From contig JAEYQO010000058.1 in NCBI GenBank assembly GCA_023409975.1, positions 1 to 64,000 on the forward strand: DNA of 64,000 bases, written 5' to 3'. Positions within the stretch are counted from its first letter, which is position 1; each line of letters opens with the position of its first letter. The translations under genes were made by a program, and so were the position numbers. The stretch comes from Bacteroidota bacterium. GTDB lineage: Bacteria; Bacteroidota; Bacteroidia; Chitinophagales; Chitinophagaceae. Below the pieces are notes generated by a model that was not told where the DNA came from, ran no database searches, and saw nothing but the letters and a program-made list of their open reading frames with translations. Below are positions 7,864 through 16,800 of this stretch, piece by piece.

Positions 7864-9061
7864 GTCTCATTTCAAGTATAAAGTTCACAATAGCAGCGGC
7901 GGCTTCCTGTTTCGACTGAAGCGGCAGCTCCTGAAGGGTTCCGTTTCTCTGTACCAGGGTCACCTTATTGGTATCATGACCGAATCCGGCACCCTCATCC
8001 CGCAGGGAATTCAGCACGATCAGATCAGCATTTTTTCGCTCCAGTTTTTCAAGAGCATGCTGCTGTTCCTGATGAGTCTCCAGCGCAAAGCCCACCACCA
8101 ACTGATCGGTCCGTTTCTGCGCTCCCAGGGTTGCCAGGATATCTTCTGTCTTCTTCAGTTGAATCTGTAACGCATCCCCCTGCTTTTTTATTTTCTCTGT
8201 AGAGCGGGTTTCTGGAGTATAGTCAGCTACGGCTGCTGCCAGGATGCTGATCGCCGCTTCTGGAAATACCTTCAGGCAGGACTCATACATCTCATGGGCA
8301 CTCTCGACACGGATTACATCCACCCCCGGTTCAAAGACCTGCTGAGTAGTTGGCCCAAGCACCAGTTTCACGCGGGCGCCTTTACGGGCGAGCACCTGCG
8401 CGAGAGCGATACCCATCTTTCCGGTAGAAAAATTACCGATGTAGCGCACCGGATCAAGGCGTTCGTAGGTAGGTCCGGCGGTGACCAGTGCCGTTAGCCC
8501 CGCCAGTGGCCGGTAATGCCTGTCGCGAAGGAAACCGTTGATAAAATCCAGAATCTCTTCAGGTTCGGCCATACGCCCCTCCCCTACCAGCCCGCTGGCC
8601 AACTCGCCATGCCCCACCGGGATTACCGTATTTCCGTAAGTACGAAGCCGGTTCAGGTTGTTCCGGGTAGCGGGGTGCAGCCACATATCCTCATCCATGG
8701 CGGGCGCGATGAGCACCGGACAAGTGGCGGAAAGGTAGACGGCATTGACGAGATTGTCGCAAAGGCCGTTAGCCAGCTTTGCAAGCGAATTGGCACTACA
8801 GGGGGCTATCAGCATCAGATCTGCCCAGCGGCCCAGCTCCACATGATTGTTCCATTCAGCCCCATCGTTGACGTTACTATAAACAGGGTTCCTGGAAACA
8901 GTCGCCAGGCTGAGTGGTGTAACAAAATTACCGGCTGCCGCGGTCATCAGGACCCGTACCTCTGCCCCGGATTTAATGAGGAGGCGGACCAGCAGGGGCG
9001 TTTTATAGGCGGCGATGCTGCCGGTAACGGCAAGTATGATTTTTCGACCGTGCAATGTCAT
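7844..9061 (-). CDS. coaBC: Bifunctional phosphopantothenoylcysteine decarboxylase/phosphopantothenate-cysteine ligase
   Basis: 405 residues. It catalyses two steps of coenzyme A synthesis: CTP-dependent joining of 4'-phosphopantothenate to cysteine (CoaB, C-terminal half) and FMN-dependent decarboxylation (CoaC, N-terminal half). The CoaC half starts GRKIILAVTGSIAAYKTP and carries the catalytic His (H73 in NNHVELGRWAD), the SANSLAKLANGLCDNL loop and a substrate-recognition motif PAMDEDMW (Asp where many homologues have Asn). The CoaB half begins AGPTYERLDPVRYIGNFSTGKMG and contains the KIKKQ strand. Length is normal. It heads an operon with porD. Confidence 0.96.
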   Translation of the reverse strand: MTLHGRKIILAVTGSIAAYKTPLLVRLLIKSGAEVRVLMTAAAGNFVTPLSLATVSRNPVYSNVNDGAEWNNHVELGRWADLMLIAPCSANSLAKLANGLCDNLVNAVYLSATCPVLIAPAMDEDMWLHPATRNNLNRLRTYGNTVIPVGHGELASGLVGEGRMAEPEEILDFINGFLRDRHYRPLAGLTALVTAGPTYERLDPVRYIGNFSTGKMGIALAQVLARKGARVKLVLGPTTQQVFEPGVDVIRVESAHEMYESCLKVFPEAAISILAAAVADYTPETRSTEKIKKQGDALQIQLKKTEDILATLGAQKRTDQLVVGFALETHQEQQHALEKLERKNADLIVLNSLRDEGAGFGHDTNKVTLVQRNGTLQELPLQSKQEAAAAIVNFILEMRHVEKTV

Positions 9062-9170
9062 GTGGGACGCGGCTTTAGCCTATGCAAGTTACATGATTTT
9101 TAAAACCGGGTTTTGTTAATAAAGTCGTGTGCTGGTAAAGGTTAGCCGCTAATCTTGAGTCGTTAATTGG

Positions 9171-9524
9171 CTATTTACGCAGCAGGAAATGCAGCACCAC
9201 ATATGCGAGAACCGCGAGCAGGAGCACCACGAACACGGCTATGACCGCTGTGTATTGCTGACCCATCGGCCGGGTCTTCTTACGGTCGCGGGCAAAGAGC
9301 TGCTTTTGTAGCTGCTGATTGATCCGGTTTACTGAGTCTTTGGCCTCCTGGGGAACCATTTGTCGCAGCCCTTCAACAGCCTCACTTTCCAGCCCCTCCT
9401 CCGAAAGCCATTCCTCTACCTCACGCTGCTCTTCAGGCGATAGTCGCCCCTCCAGGTAGTCCTGTAGCTTCGAGGGGTCGAGGCCCTCACTATCGTGCTG
9501 CCATATGTCGCGGGACTGACTCAT
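9171..9524 (-). CDS. Putative membrane anti-sigma partner
   Basis: 117 residues with an acidic helical N-terminal part (about 1-75, LQDYLEGRLSPEEQREVEEWLSEE) resembling the short anti-sigma N-terminal region common in Bacteroidota. A linker and one transmembrane helix follow (about 92-114, YTAVIAVFVVLLLAVLAYVVLHFLL), and the chain ends LRK with almost no periplasmic domain. The start codon overlaps the stop of the upstream ECF sigma gene by ATGA, so translation is probably coupled. I infer an anti-sigma role from position and layout. The absence of a periplasmic sensor domain is unusual for the class. Confidence 0.65.
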   Translation of the reverse strand: MSQSRDIWQHDSEGLDPSKLQDYLEGRLSPEEQREVEEWLSEEGLESEAVEGLRQMVPQEAKDSVNRINQQLQKQLFARDRKKTRPMGQQYTAVIAVFVVLLLAVLAYVVLHFLLRK

Positions 9525-10087
9525 GTTTCTTTACCTAATCGTCTGAGCAGAATGTTTTTCAAGTTACGTTTTCCATTCTGGATGAAGCTTTTTACCTGCA
9601 TAAAGCTATAGCCTGTCAGGTCCATGATCTGCTGGTAGGATTTCCGCTCAAGGTAGAACATCCTCAACGTTGTCTGCTGCTCTTCATTCAACTGGCCCAG
9701 CGCCTCATGCATCTGCCCAAGTGTGAAGTCCTTTTCTATGTGTTCTTCTATCCTATCAGGAACGGCAGGAACTGTTTGTAGCGCTTCCGGGGGAACCTGA
9801 AAAGTCTGATCCCGCAGGAGCTGCAAACAGTGGTTCCTGACCAGAATGTACAACCACCCTTTAAAATTATGTATCTCTCCATCGGGTAGTTTCGTAAGCG
9901 CCGTATAGAACACCTGCTGAACGGCATCCTGAGCCTGCTCACGGTCCTTCAGATACTTAAAGGCAACACCCAATAACAACAGCGTATACCGCTGCAATAA
10001 CACACCGAGCCAGTTGTTATCCCCCGTATGCCGGAACCGTAGCAGCAGTTCCTCGTCGGAAAGGTTGTTATGTGTAGGATTACCCAT
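9521..10087 (-). CDS. ECF-type RNA polymerase sigma factor
   Basis: 188 residues with the two-domain ECF layout. Region 2 includes LLLRFRHTGDNNWLGVLLQRY, then EQAQDAVQQVFYTALTKL and FKGWLYILVRNHCLQLLRD. Region 4 (about 125-180) includes LNEEQQTTLRMFYLERKSYQQIMDLTGYSFMQVKSFIQNGKRNLK, a helix-turn-helix. It would direct polymerase to a small regulon, held in check by the overlapping downstream membrane protein. The genes upstream diverge from it. The target promoters cannot be read from this window. Confidence 0.9.
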   Translation of the reverse strand: MGNPTHNNLSDEELLLRFRHTGDNNWLGVLLQRYTLLLLGVAFKYLKDREQAQDAVQQVFYTALTKLPDGEIHNFKGWLYILVRNHCLQLLRDQTFQVPPEALQTVPAVPDRIEEHIEKDFTLGQMHEALGQLNEEQQTTLRMFYLERKSYQQIMDLTGYSFMQVKSFIQNGKRNLKNILLRRLGKET

Positions 10088-10332
10088 GTACCTGACCTAA
10101 AATTAACGATCAGTGATGCACGATCAGCAACTCTGATAGAATAAAATAAGACCGGCATGCAAATACTTTATTCCGGCGTTTCTAAACGACTTGTTATTCA
10201 GTTACGAAAAACTAGTTAATGATGCGTCCAAACTTGTACTGACCGACGATGGGAGGCAACTTTGTGACATAATTTATAGCAAGAAGGATAAGGATAAGAG
10301 GCGCGCGCAGATGTTTAAACACAGTATCAAGC

Positions 10333-10896
10333 ATGAAAAAGATCATAATCACTACTGCCACAGTCATTGGTTCAATTATAGGTGTTAAGGCGCAGAATAC
10401 ACAGAACGCCGCAACAACCAGCCAGCAAACAGTCAAACTTCAGCTCGCAAATGCACTGGACATCCAATTCGTGTCAGACAATAGCAGTACAGGGTCCACT
10501 GTGTATCTGCCGTTCACCAATTTCGAACATTATGCAAACGGCGTGGAAAGCGCTGATCAGGAAATAAGGGTCCGTTCGAATAAGAACTTCAACATCACGG
10601 TAAAAGCAAGTAGCCAGCATTTTAGCTATACGAATGGCAGCACCGTCCACCAGGTCATCATGCCGGTTACGATTCTGGGCATCTCAGTAACAGATAACAA
10701 TACGGGAGGTCAGCCAGGACAGGGATTTGGGCCCGGCAACTTCAAATCTGTCAGAAGAAATGCTCAAACACTGATCAGCGGAGGGAATAGCGGTAACGAA
10801 CAATCATTCTCCGTCAGGTATAAAGCAGATCCTGGCTTTAACTTCCCACCGGGCACCTATACCACAGACATCATCTACACCGCAACTCAACAATAG
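10333..10896 (+). CDS. Small secreted protein, beta-rich, unknown
   Basis: 187 residues with a signal peptide (MKKIIITTATVIGSIIGVKAQ). The mature part is rich in Ser, Thr, Asn and Gly and ends PPGTYTTDIIYTATQQ. The ending and the earlier LQLANALDIQF resemble secreted beta-sandwich modules of the WxL/spore-coat-U-like kind that give strand-donating or surface-associated proteins in Bacteroidota. There is no T9SS tail or lipobox, so it is probably periplasmic or exported by another route. It diverges from the ECF sigma operon and could be one of its targets, which is inference from position only. A terminator lies about 100 bases downstream. Confidence 0.7.
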   Translation: MKKIIITTATVIGSIIGVKAQNTQNAATTSQQTVKLQLANALDIQFVSDNSSTGSTVYLPFTNFEHYANGVESADQEIRVRSNKNFNITVKASSQHFSYTNGSTVHQVIMPVTILGISVTDNNTGGQPGQGFGPGNFKSVRRNAQTLISGGNSGNEQSFSVRYKADPGFNFPPGTYTTDIIYTATQQ

Positions 10897-10952
10897 TCAT
10901 AGCATCGTTACTAGTTTTCTCACCTCCCCGATGATATCTCTGCCCCGATATC

Positions 10953-10994
10953 CACATCCGACATCCGACCTCTGACATCCGACCTCTGACATCT
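10953..10994. repeat. Heptamer tandem array (6 units)
   Basis: Six 7-nt units: CACATCC, GACATCC, GACCTCT, GACATCC, GACCTCT, GACATCT. It lies between two converging genes just before a bidirectional terminator, and is related to the array at 371-412. Confidence 0.85.
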
Positions 10995-11026
10995 AAAAAA
11001 AAGAACCCCGCACGGGGCTCTTTTTT
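10995..11026. terminator. Bidirectional intrinsic terminator
   Basis: GC-rich hairpin with core CCCC/GGGG (GAACCCC-GCAC-GGGGCTC; the A-C mismatch becomes a G-T pair on the minus strand), flanked by eight A on one side and six T on the other. It serves the converging genes on both sides. Confidence 0.85.
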
Positions 11027-11055
11027 CCTAAACCATGTCAATACTTCAATCAACG

Positions 11056-12894
11056 CTACTTTACAATCTTATGGCTTTGATGCCCCTCTGGTGTCGAAAC
11101 ACGAAGCATGTAAACACCCTGGCTCAAATGTCCCAGAGAGAGTACGGTCTTCTGACTTAACCCTTCCCTGCTGTAAACCACCCGGCCGGTTTGATCGAAA
11201 ATCGTCAGTATTGCAACTCCGAGTTTCGACTGATCTGCCGAAAGTTCCACTGTGACCTGATCGTCGAAAGGCACAGGATGAATTTTCGTTTGCAGACCCG
11301 TCAGCTCCTCGACACTATTGACGATAACGTAAACAGAATCGGAGGTAGCGCTGCAGGGGCCATTTGAAACCGTTACGGTGTACCAACCCGTTACAGTTGC
11401 AGTATGAATGGTTCCAGTGGCACCTGGCATGGGAACCCCGCTGAGGTTCCACTGGTTATTATTGGCGGAACTGGATTCCAGGAAAACGCCATTTACGGTA
11501 ACGATAGGTTTGGCAACGGTATCAGCAACTGTTACCGTGATAGTGCTGCAGGGGCCGGACTGTACGCAGCCACCCATGCCGCGCACGTAGTAAGTCGTCG
11601 TATCAAGTGGATGAACTGTGATGGATGTACCCGAATCGACCAGGGTGCCACCACAGCTTCCTGTGTACCAATACCATTCAGAAGCATCGAACAGGGTTCC
11701 GGTGAGTATCAGGGTGGTGGAATCACCATAACAGAGATTCAGGTTGGACGCAGTGAGGGTACTAAGCTCGGGACCGTTACAAAGGGTATATTTCATCACA
11801 CTGGTCTTGCCACTGTTAGCCTGATCGAAATACACCACATAAGGATTTCCGATCGCGTCCATTGCCAGACCCAGATGAGCAGCCGTGGAAGGAGTAAAAC
11901 CGGGCGTGCCTACATCGATCCAGTTGGTACCGTCCCATTTCATGACTACGGCCTTCTGACCCAGCATCTGGTCCATAAATGCCACGTACGGTGTATCGTT
12001 AGCACCAAAAGCGATAGTTGCGAACTGAGCGATGCCGGTATTGAAGCTTGCAGGACCTACCAGGGCCCAATTGCTACCATCGAACTGATGTACCGAGACC
12101 TTAGGGCCCATCGGAGCAGGATTCCAGTAAGTAATGTAGGGCACATTGGCACTGTTAAACTTCAGGTTCAGCTCCATAGCCGAACCCATAGGCTGCGAAA
12201 GGAAGGCGGCACCCACATTCTGCCAGGTCACACCATCGTATTTTTTTACGACAACCTGTCCCATACCATTCTTACAAGCCACATAAAGCGTATCGTTGGC
12301 ATCTACTGCCGCAGTGGCAAAGCCCGCATTACCGGTCACCACAGGTGAACCGCCCAGATCAACCCAATTGGTACCATCCCAGGTTTTCACAAATAAAGAA
12401 CCGCCGTTGATACTGTTATCGATGTAAACCAGATAGGGCGTGCCTGCTGAATTGACTTTAATATTCGAATACTGACATTCTCCGGTAGAAATATTGGTGC
12501 CCATACTTACCCACGAAGAACCGTCATACCGCATCACCGAGGCACGCGACATGGAATTACCGTCAGCAAATGAGAAATAGATGTTATTGTTGGGGGCCAG
12601 GCAGAAATTGCTATGATGAGCCATCCCCGGTGTGAAACCTGCGGTACCGACAGCGTTCCACGTCGTACCATCGAATTTCATTACAGTGCCCTGTCCGCCA
12701 GTAAGCCCCTCATCATTAAAGCTTACGTAGAGCGTATCATTATCGTCGAACTCGAGCTGTTGCCAGTTACTGAGTCCGCCCGGCGAAAAACCGGCGGATC
12801 CGACATTGGTCCACTGGGACTGAGCCTCCGTGAACACCATTGTAGCTGCGAGCAACGCCAACGGAAAGGGTCTGAAAAGTGTCATTAGTTTCAT
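11056..12894 (-). CDS. Secreted repeat protein with T9SS type-A sorting tail
   Basis: 612 residues: a signal peptide (about 1-27), then seven or so repeats of about 50 residues built on DGTNW...VG...GF and L.F.....PYVAF.D, ending VMKYD/VMKWDGT. This pattern gives a beta-propeller. An Ig-like segment follows (about 385-520, LTASNLNLCYGDSTTLILTG). The last 85 residues (IHPVPFDDQVTVELS ... GRVVYSREG ... GVYMLRVSTPEG..SHKIVK) are a Por/T9SS type-A sorting domain. It is exported to the periplasm by Sec and then to the surface by T9SS. Substrate or partner is unknown. It stands alone, with a terminator at 10995-11026. Confidence 0.88.
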   Translation of the reverse strand: MKLMTLFRPFPLALLAATMVFTEAQSQWTNVGSAGFSPGGLSNWQQLEFDDNDTLYVSFNDEGLTGGQGTVMKFDGTTWNAVGTAGFTPGMAHHSNFCLAPNNNIYFSFADGNSMSRASVMRYDGSSWVSMGTNISTGECQYSNIKVNSAGTPYLVYIDNSINGGSLFVKTWDGTNWVDLGGSPVVTGNAGFATAAVDANDTLYVACKNGMGQVVVKKYDGVTWQNVGAAFLSQPMGSAMELNLKFNSANVPYITYWNPAPMGPKVSVHQFDGSNWALVGPASFNTGIAQFATIAFGANDTPYVAFMDQMLGQKAVVMKWDGTNWIDVGTPGFTPSTAAHLGLAMDAIGNPYVVYFDQANSGKTSVMKYTLCNGPELSTLTASNLNLCYGDSTTLILTGTLFDASEWYWYTGSCGGTLVDSGTSITVHPLDTTTYYVRGMGGCVQSGPCSTITVTVADTVAKPIVTVNGVFLESSSANNNQWNLSGVPMPGATGTIHTATVTGWYTVTVSNGPCSATSDSVYVIVNSVEELTGLQTKIHPVPFDDQVTVELSADQSKLGVAILTIFDQTGRVVYSREGLSQKTVLSLGHLSQGVYMLRVSTPEGHQSHKIVK

Positions 12895-12982
12895 AAACCA
12901 TTAATTTATTTGAATTGAAAAAGCAGAAGCTTAATTTGTGTCAACAGTTAACCCTTACCAGAAGGGGTCGCATGCTGATTTC

Positions 12983-12990
12983 CAAAGATA
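12983..12990 (-). promoter_or_regulatory. -7 box of the propeller/T9SS cargo gene
   Basis: On the minus strand TATCTTTG, an exact consensus match, 88 bases before the start codon. This predicts an unusually long 5' leader for this window. Confidence 0.5.
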
Positions 12991-13061
12991 TATATATGGA
13001 TCAGCCAGACTTTTTCGGAAATCACTGATATTATAATCTATAATCTGAGAGCATACTGAGG

Positions 13062-15032
13062 ATGAGGCGCCTGTTTTTGATCATTTGCTGTCTATGTTTG
13101 ATTGAACTACCGTTGGCACGTTCGCAGGAGGTTCGCTCCGCAGTATTCGACACCAGTCTCGTCGCGGAACGAATAGCGGCTGCAAAACAACTCAGCAGCA
13201 GTCAGGCCGACAGCGCCATCCTGCTGCTGGAAAACACGTTGACGACCAGCGCCGAGATTCATTACCTGAGGGGTGTTATCCAATCCATTCAGCAACTGGG
13301 GCGTCTCTACACAGACCTCGGCAGGTATGAAGAATGCAAGGAACGCTTTCTGCAGCAACTGGCCATCTGCGGCAGACCAGGACCACTGATCAGCGCCGTG
13401 CCGGTCTTACTGAATGGCCTGGGGAATCTTTATAAGCTCGAAGGCAATTATGAAGAAGCCGCAAAATCCTATTACAGGGCCATCGACGTAGCCCGGCAAC
13501 TACAAGTGCATTCCTCCGGAAGCGTTTATAACAATCTCGCGGCAGTCCTCCATTTTCTTCAGCAGTCAAACGAAGCGCTACAGGCTCTTGATCAGGCTGA
13601 GGCACTGGCAAAGCTGAGCGGGGATTATGACCTGATCGCCTCCATCCATACCAATCGTGGCCTCGTGTATAAGGACCGGAACATGCCGGACAGCAGCATG
13701 CATTTCTTCCATAAGGCCCTGGAACTGGCCAGGGAACATAATAACGAAACGACTGTATTCACCACCCTGACCAATATGGCGCAGACGAGCCTGAAGAAGG
13801 GCGCAGCCCAACAGGCCTTACAATATCTGCTGGAGGGCCAGCAAATAAACGCCTCCATCAACCCTTTCTACAAGCTGGTGGCACTGGAAACGATTGCTTT
13901 GAGCTATGAACACCTCGAACAGCCGGATAAGGCGCTGGAGTTCTACCATTCAGGACTGGAGACCGCCAGGATGCTGAATCTTAATGAGAATGTCATGAGC
14001 ATTTCAGAGAAGCTCGCCACACTATATTTTGATAGGAAGGAGCCATCAAAAGCCTATGCGCTGCTGAAGGAAAGCCTGCAGCTCCGTGATAGCTTTCAGA
14101 ACCGCCAGGCCATGGCCCGCATCTCCCAGCTCGGCTTTCGTTACCGGATGGCGGAACAGGAGAAAGAACTGATGCATCAGCAGTTGCTGATCTCTGAACA
14201 ACAAGCCTTCCTGAAAAAGAAAAACCTCTGGCTGGCACTGTCTACCGGTGGTGCCCTGATCCTCGGCTTATTGCTGATCCTGAGCTATACCTGGTACCGG
14301 AACAAACGGAGGCTCCAGCAGAAGCAGATCCAGTTGCTGGAGCAGGAACAGACGCTGATGCGACGGAGCCAGGAAATTGAAAAGCTGAAAGCCACCATGC
14401 GTGGTGAGGAACGGGAGCGGCAGCGACTGGCACAGGAACTTCACGATGGCATCGGTGGTATGCTGACCGCCATCCACATGAATCTGAAAGCGCTGCAGGC
14501 GAAGGGAAAGGACGATCCCGAGCTGAACGCCATCACGAAAATGGTTTCCGAAACTTCTCAGGAAGTGCGGGAGACCGCTCACAACCTCATGCCGGGCTTG
14601 CTGATCAACCATCACCTGGGTGAGGCGCTACACCTGTATTTCGACCACCTGCACAGTCCGGGACTGTCCATCCACCTGCAGATACACGGCCCGGCAGAGC
14701 AGGTAGACCACCACCTTTCCCTGACCGTTTTCAGGATCATCCAGGAACTGCTGCAGAACATCATCAAACATTCGGAAGCCAGTGTGGCAGAAGTACAGCT
14801 CCGCATTGTAGAAGACAGGCTCATCCTGAATGTGGAGGACAATGGCAAAGGTTTTGAAAGGAAAGAAACGCAAACCGGAATCGGACTGGAAAACGTCACC
14901 TCCCGCATACAGACCGCCGGAGGCTATTGTTCTATCGAGTCCTCACCCGGCATGGGCACCACCATACATATCGAACTCAGTCTGAAAGAAAATACCGGCA
15001 TTCTATATGAAGACACGTTTAGCCATAGCTGA
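13062..15032 (+). CDS. TPR sensor histidine kinase, NarX/DesK type
   Basis: 656 residues. A signal peptide (1-22, ending ARSQ) puts the TPR region (about 60-370, for example LNGLGNLYKLEGNYEEAAKSYYRAIDVA) in the periplasm. One transmembrane helix (about 388-412, LWLALSTGGALILGLLLILSYTWY) leads to a coiled coil and a HisKA_3 domain with H461 in ERQRLAQELHDGIGGML. The ATPase domain shows LLQNIIKHSEAS (N box), VEDNGKGF and TGIGLENV. This TPR-TM-HisKA_3 form is a frequent Bacteroidota sensor. The partner response regulator begins inside its 3' end (26-base overlap), so the pair is certainly co-transcribed. The ligand is unknown. Confidence 0.93.
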   Translation: MRRLFLIICCLCLIELPLARSQEVRSAVFDTSLVAERIAAAKQLSSSQADSAILLLENTLTTSAEIHYLRGVIQSIQQLGRLYTDLGRYEECKERFLQQLAICGRPGPLISAVPVLLNGLGNLYKLEGNYEEAAKSYYRAIDVARQLQVHSSGSVYNNLAAVLHFLQQSNEALQALDQAEALAKLSGDYDLIASIHTNRGLVYKDRNMPDSSMHFFHKALELAREHNNETTVFTTLTNMAQTSLKKGAAQQALQYLLEGQQINASINPFYKLVALETIALSYEHLEQPDKALEFYHSGLETARMLNLNENVMSISEKLATLYFDRKEPSKAYALLKESLQLRDSFQNRQAMARISQLGFRYRMAEQEKELMHQQLLISEQQAFLKKKNLWLALSTGGALILGLLLILSYTWYRNKRRLQQKQIQLLEQEQTLMRRSQEIEKLKATMRGEERERQRLAQELHDGIGGMLTAIHMNLKALQAKGKDDPELNAITKMVSETSQEVRETAHNLMPGLLINHHLGEALHLYFDHLHSPGLSIHLQIHGPAEQVDHHLSLTVFRIIQELLQNIIKHSEASVAEVQLRIVEDRLILNVEDNGKGFERKETQTGIGLENVTSRIQTAGGYCSIESSPGMGTTIHIELSLKENTGILYEDTFSHS

Positions 15033-15645
15033 TGACCATCCCATGATCATCAGCGGCATTCAGAACATGCTGCACCAGTTTCCCGCGTTCCAGATCGCCG
15101 GAACCTATTCTTCAGGAACGGACCTGCTTAAAGGTTTGCAGCAGGATCTCCCGGACCTGCTGTTGCTGGATATTAACCTGTCTGACACCACCGCCGATAA
15201 ACTGGTGCCATTGATACTCCGCCAGGCGCCGGAACTTAAGATCCTGATCCTGACAAATCTGAGCAGCAGCCTCTACCTGCATAATCTGTTGCGGATGGGT
15301 GTGCAGGGCTATATCCTGAAAACCGCCGATCCACAGTCGCTGGCCGCTGCAATAGAATCGGTAACAAATGGCGGTCAATATATCGATCCTTCAATGGAAG
15401 AAAAGTACCGCAGTTTTGCCGTGCGCGCCAGGAAAGAGGCAGCCCTGAAACCAGCATTAACGCTGAAAGAAAAAGAAATACTTAAACTGACGGTGGAGGG
15501 CTGCACCATCCAGGAGATTTCAGAAAGGCTATTCATTGGCCTCAGGACTGTAGAATACTACCGTTCCAATATCTTTCTGAAACTGGAAGTGAAGAATATG
15601 GCCGCCCTGATCAAGAAGTCGCTGGAGTTGGGACTTGCGGACTGA
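15007..15645 (+). CDS. NarL/LuxR-type response regulator
   Basis: 212 residues. The receiver domain (about 1-120) has acidic ADD near the N-terminus, phosphoacceptor D55 in LLLLDINLSD and the lysine of GYILKTADP. The C-terminal LuxR-type helix-turn-helix (about 145-210) reads LTLKEKEILKLTVEGCTIQEISERLFIGLRTVEYYRSNIFLKLEVKN. It is phosphorylated by the overlapping kinase and activates transcription. The targets are not known; the neighbouring T9SS cargo genes are candidates by position only. Confidence 0.93.
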   Translation: MKTRLAIADDHPMIISGIQNMLHQFPAFQIAGTYSSGTDLLKGLQQDLPDLLLLDINLSDTTADKLVPLILRQAPELKILILTNLSSSLYLHNLLRMGVQGYILKTADPQSLAAAIESVTNGGQYIDPSMEEKYRSFAVRARKEAALKPALTLKEKEILKLTVEGCTIQEISERLFIGLRTVEYYRSNIFLKLEVKNMAALIKKSLELGLAD

Positions 15646-15871
15646 AACAAGTCATTAATATTGAATTGTGCATGGAGCAAGATTCTCAAGCCAATGGCTC
15701 CCAACACTTAACTTTTGTCACAATTAGGTAAAGTTACATCAACCTTTCCGAAATCAGAAACGGGCGGCGAATACTCCTTCCTTGTCGATTTCGATTATAC
15801 AACTCTAACGATACGACCTTTATATATTGTCATTAAAAATATCGTGAAATTACGCACCCTTTTATACGTGA

Positions 15872-15911
15872 TTTTACCTATTGCGACGACAGACTAGGTT
15901 ACATATCTTCA
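15872..15911 (+). promoter_or_regulatory. Promoter cassette upstream of T9SS cargo operon (copy 1)
   Basis: TTTTACCTATTG (15872-15883), a 20-base spacer, then TATCTTCA (15904-15911), 16 bases before the ATG. The same two boxes with identical spacings stand before the cargo gene at 20877. TTG and TATCTTCA fit the Bacteroidota -33/-7 arrangement. Confidence 0.7.
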
Positions 15912-15927
15912 TACCAAAATTGCTGTT

Positions 15928-16779
15928 ATGCGTTGGTTGATATTGTTGATTTTTACAGGTTGTTCTTTCGGTGCCAAAGCTCAATATCAATCTTTTTTTG
16001 GAGAAACCAGTACAAGCTGGACAGCTGTAGGCGGAGCATTTAACACCAATGAATGGACCGACAGCGCGGCTTACGAAAAGGATACATTGATAGCCGGGAT
16101 GTCCTATCAAAAGATAAGCAGATGGCGAGCCTATCCCGACAATCTGTATGTTCACGATTTGTTTTTTAGAGAGGATACCACTGTAGGAAAACTATGGCGT
16201 CGGTTTCATCCTGACTCCACAGACGAATTAATTGTTGATCTTTCTTTAAATGTCGGTGGACAGTTCATAAATCCTATCAACAACACGACGATTTTGACCG
16301 TAGATTCCGTCTATTATGTTAACTCTCGAAAACATGTACGGTTAAATACCCAGTTCAACCTAATTAGGTTTGAATTCATAGAAGGTGTAGGGCCGAATGT
16401 AGGACCTCTGTATTCAACAGGACTTATCCTTTTGTGTCAATACAAAGACAGCATTCTAAACTACGTTTTAAATATTCCGCAATACCCCGGAATATGTAAT
16501 GTCCACTCGTTAACGAGTGTTGACGAGCTCTTGTACCTAGGAATGAGCGTCTATCCAAACCCAACGAGAGGCTTAGTGAAAATCGAAACGCGCCAAAAGC
16601 AAAAGGGTTTAAAGGTTTACCTACATGATCCAATAGGGCGGCAGTTATTGGAGAGTGACTGTTTAGCCGGAGGTCGTTGTGAAATTGATTTAAGTCAGTT
16701 TTCTCCAGGCATTCTTCTGTTAACCATCCGGAATCGCAGTAACGTTATTGTAAGACAAGAAAAGGTCTTCGTAAACTAG
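15928..16779 (+). CDS. Secreted protein with T9SS type-A sorting tail, unknown
   Basis: 283 residues: signal peptide (about 1-20, ending AKAQ), a central region of about 170 residues with the pattern KDTLIAGMSYQKISRW...REDTTVGKLWRRF...VDLSLNVGGQF, and a type-A sorting tail (MSVYPNPTRGLVKIETR...GRQLLESD...GILLLTIRNRSNVIVRQEKVFVN). The central pattern is similar in layout to the gene at 20877 (INGIRYFCYHGEW, DFSLNIGDTI), so the two are probably distant paralogues. No enzymatic motif is visible. The subtilisin-like gene starts 21 bases downstream, implying an operon. Base composition is more AT-rich than the flanking kinases. Confidence 0.82.
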   Translation: MRWLILLIFTGCSFGAKAQYQSFFGETSTSWTAVGGAFNTNEWTDSAAYEKDTLIAGMSYQKISRWRAYPDNLYVHDLFFREDTTVGKLWRRFHPDSTDELIVDLSLNVGGQFINPINNTTILTVDSVYYVNSRKHVRLNTQFNLIRFEFIEGVGPNVGPLYSTGLILLCQYKDSILNYVLNIPQYPGICNVHSLTSVDELLYLGMSVYPNPTRGLVKIETRQKQKGLKVYLHDPIGRQLLESDCLAGGRCEIDLSQFSPGILLLTIRNRSNVIVRQEKVFVN

Positions 16780-16800
16780 CCAGTAACTAAAACAATAAAT

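Noticed and set aside
11404..12348. 314-codon plus-strand frame opposite the propeller/T9SS cargo gene
   Set aside because: It lies wholly inside a well-supported secreted protein gene and encodes a low-complexity His/Arg/Gly/Ile-rich sequence.
13062..15645. Frameshifted single gene (kinase plus regulator)
   Set aside because: The 26-base overlap joins two complete proteins, each with its own start and full domain set, a normal arrangement for this pair.
15715..15897. 60-codon frame upstream of the T9SS cargo operon
   Set aside because: TTG start, no family features, and it overlaps the promoter boxes of the following gene.
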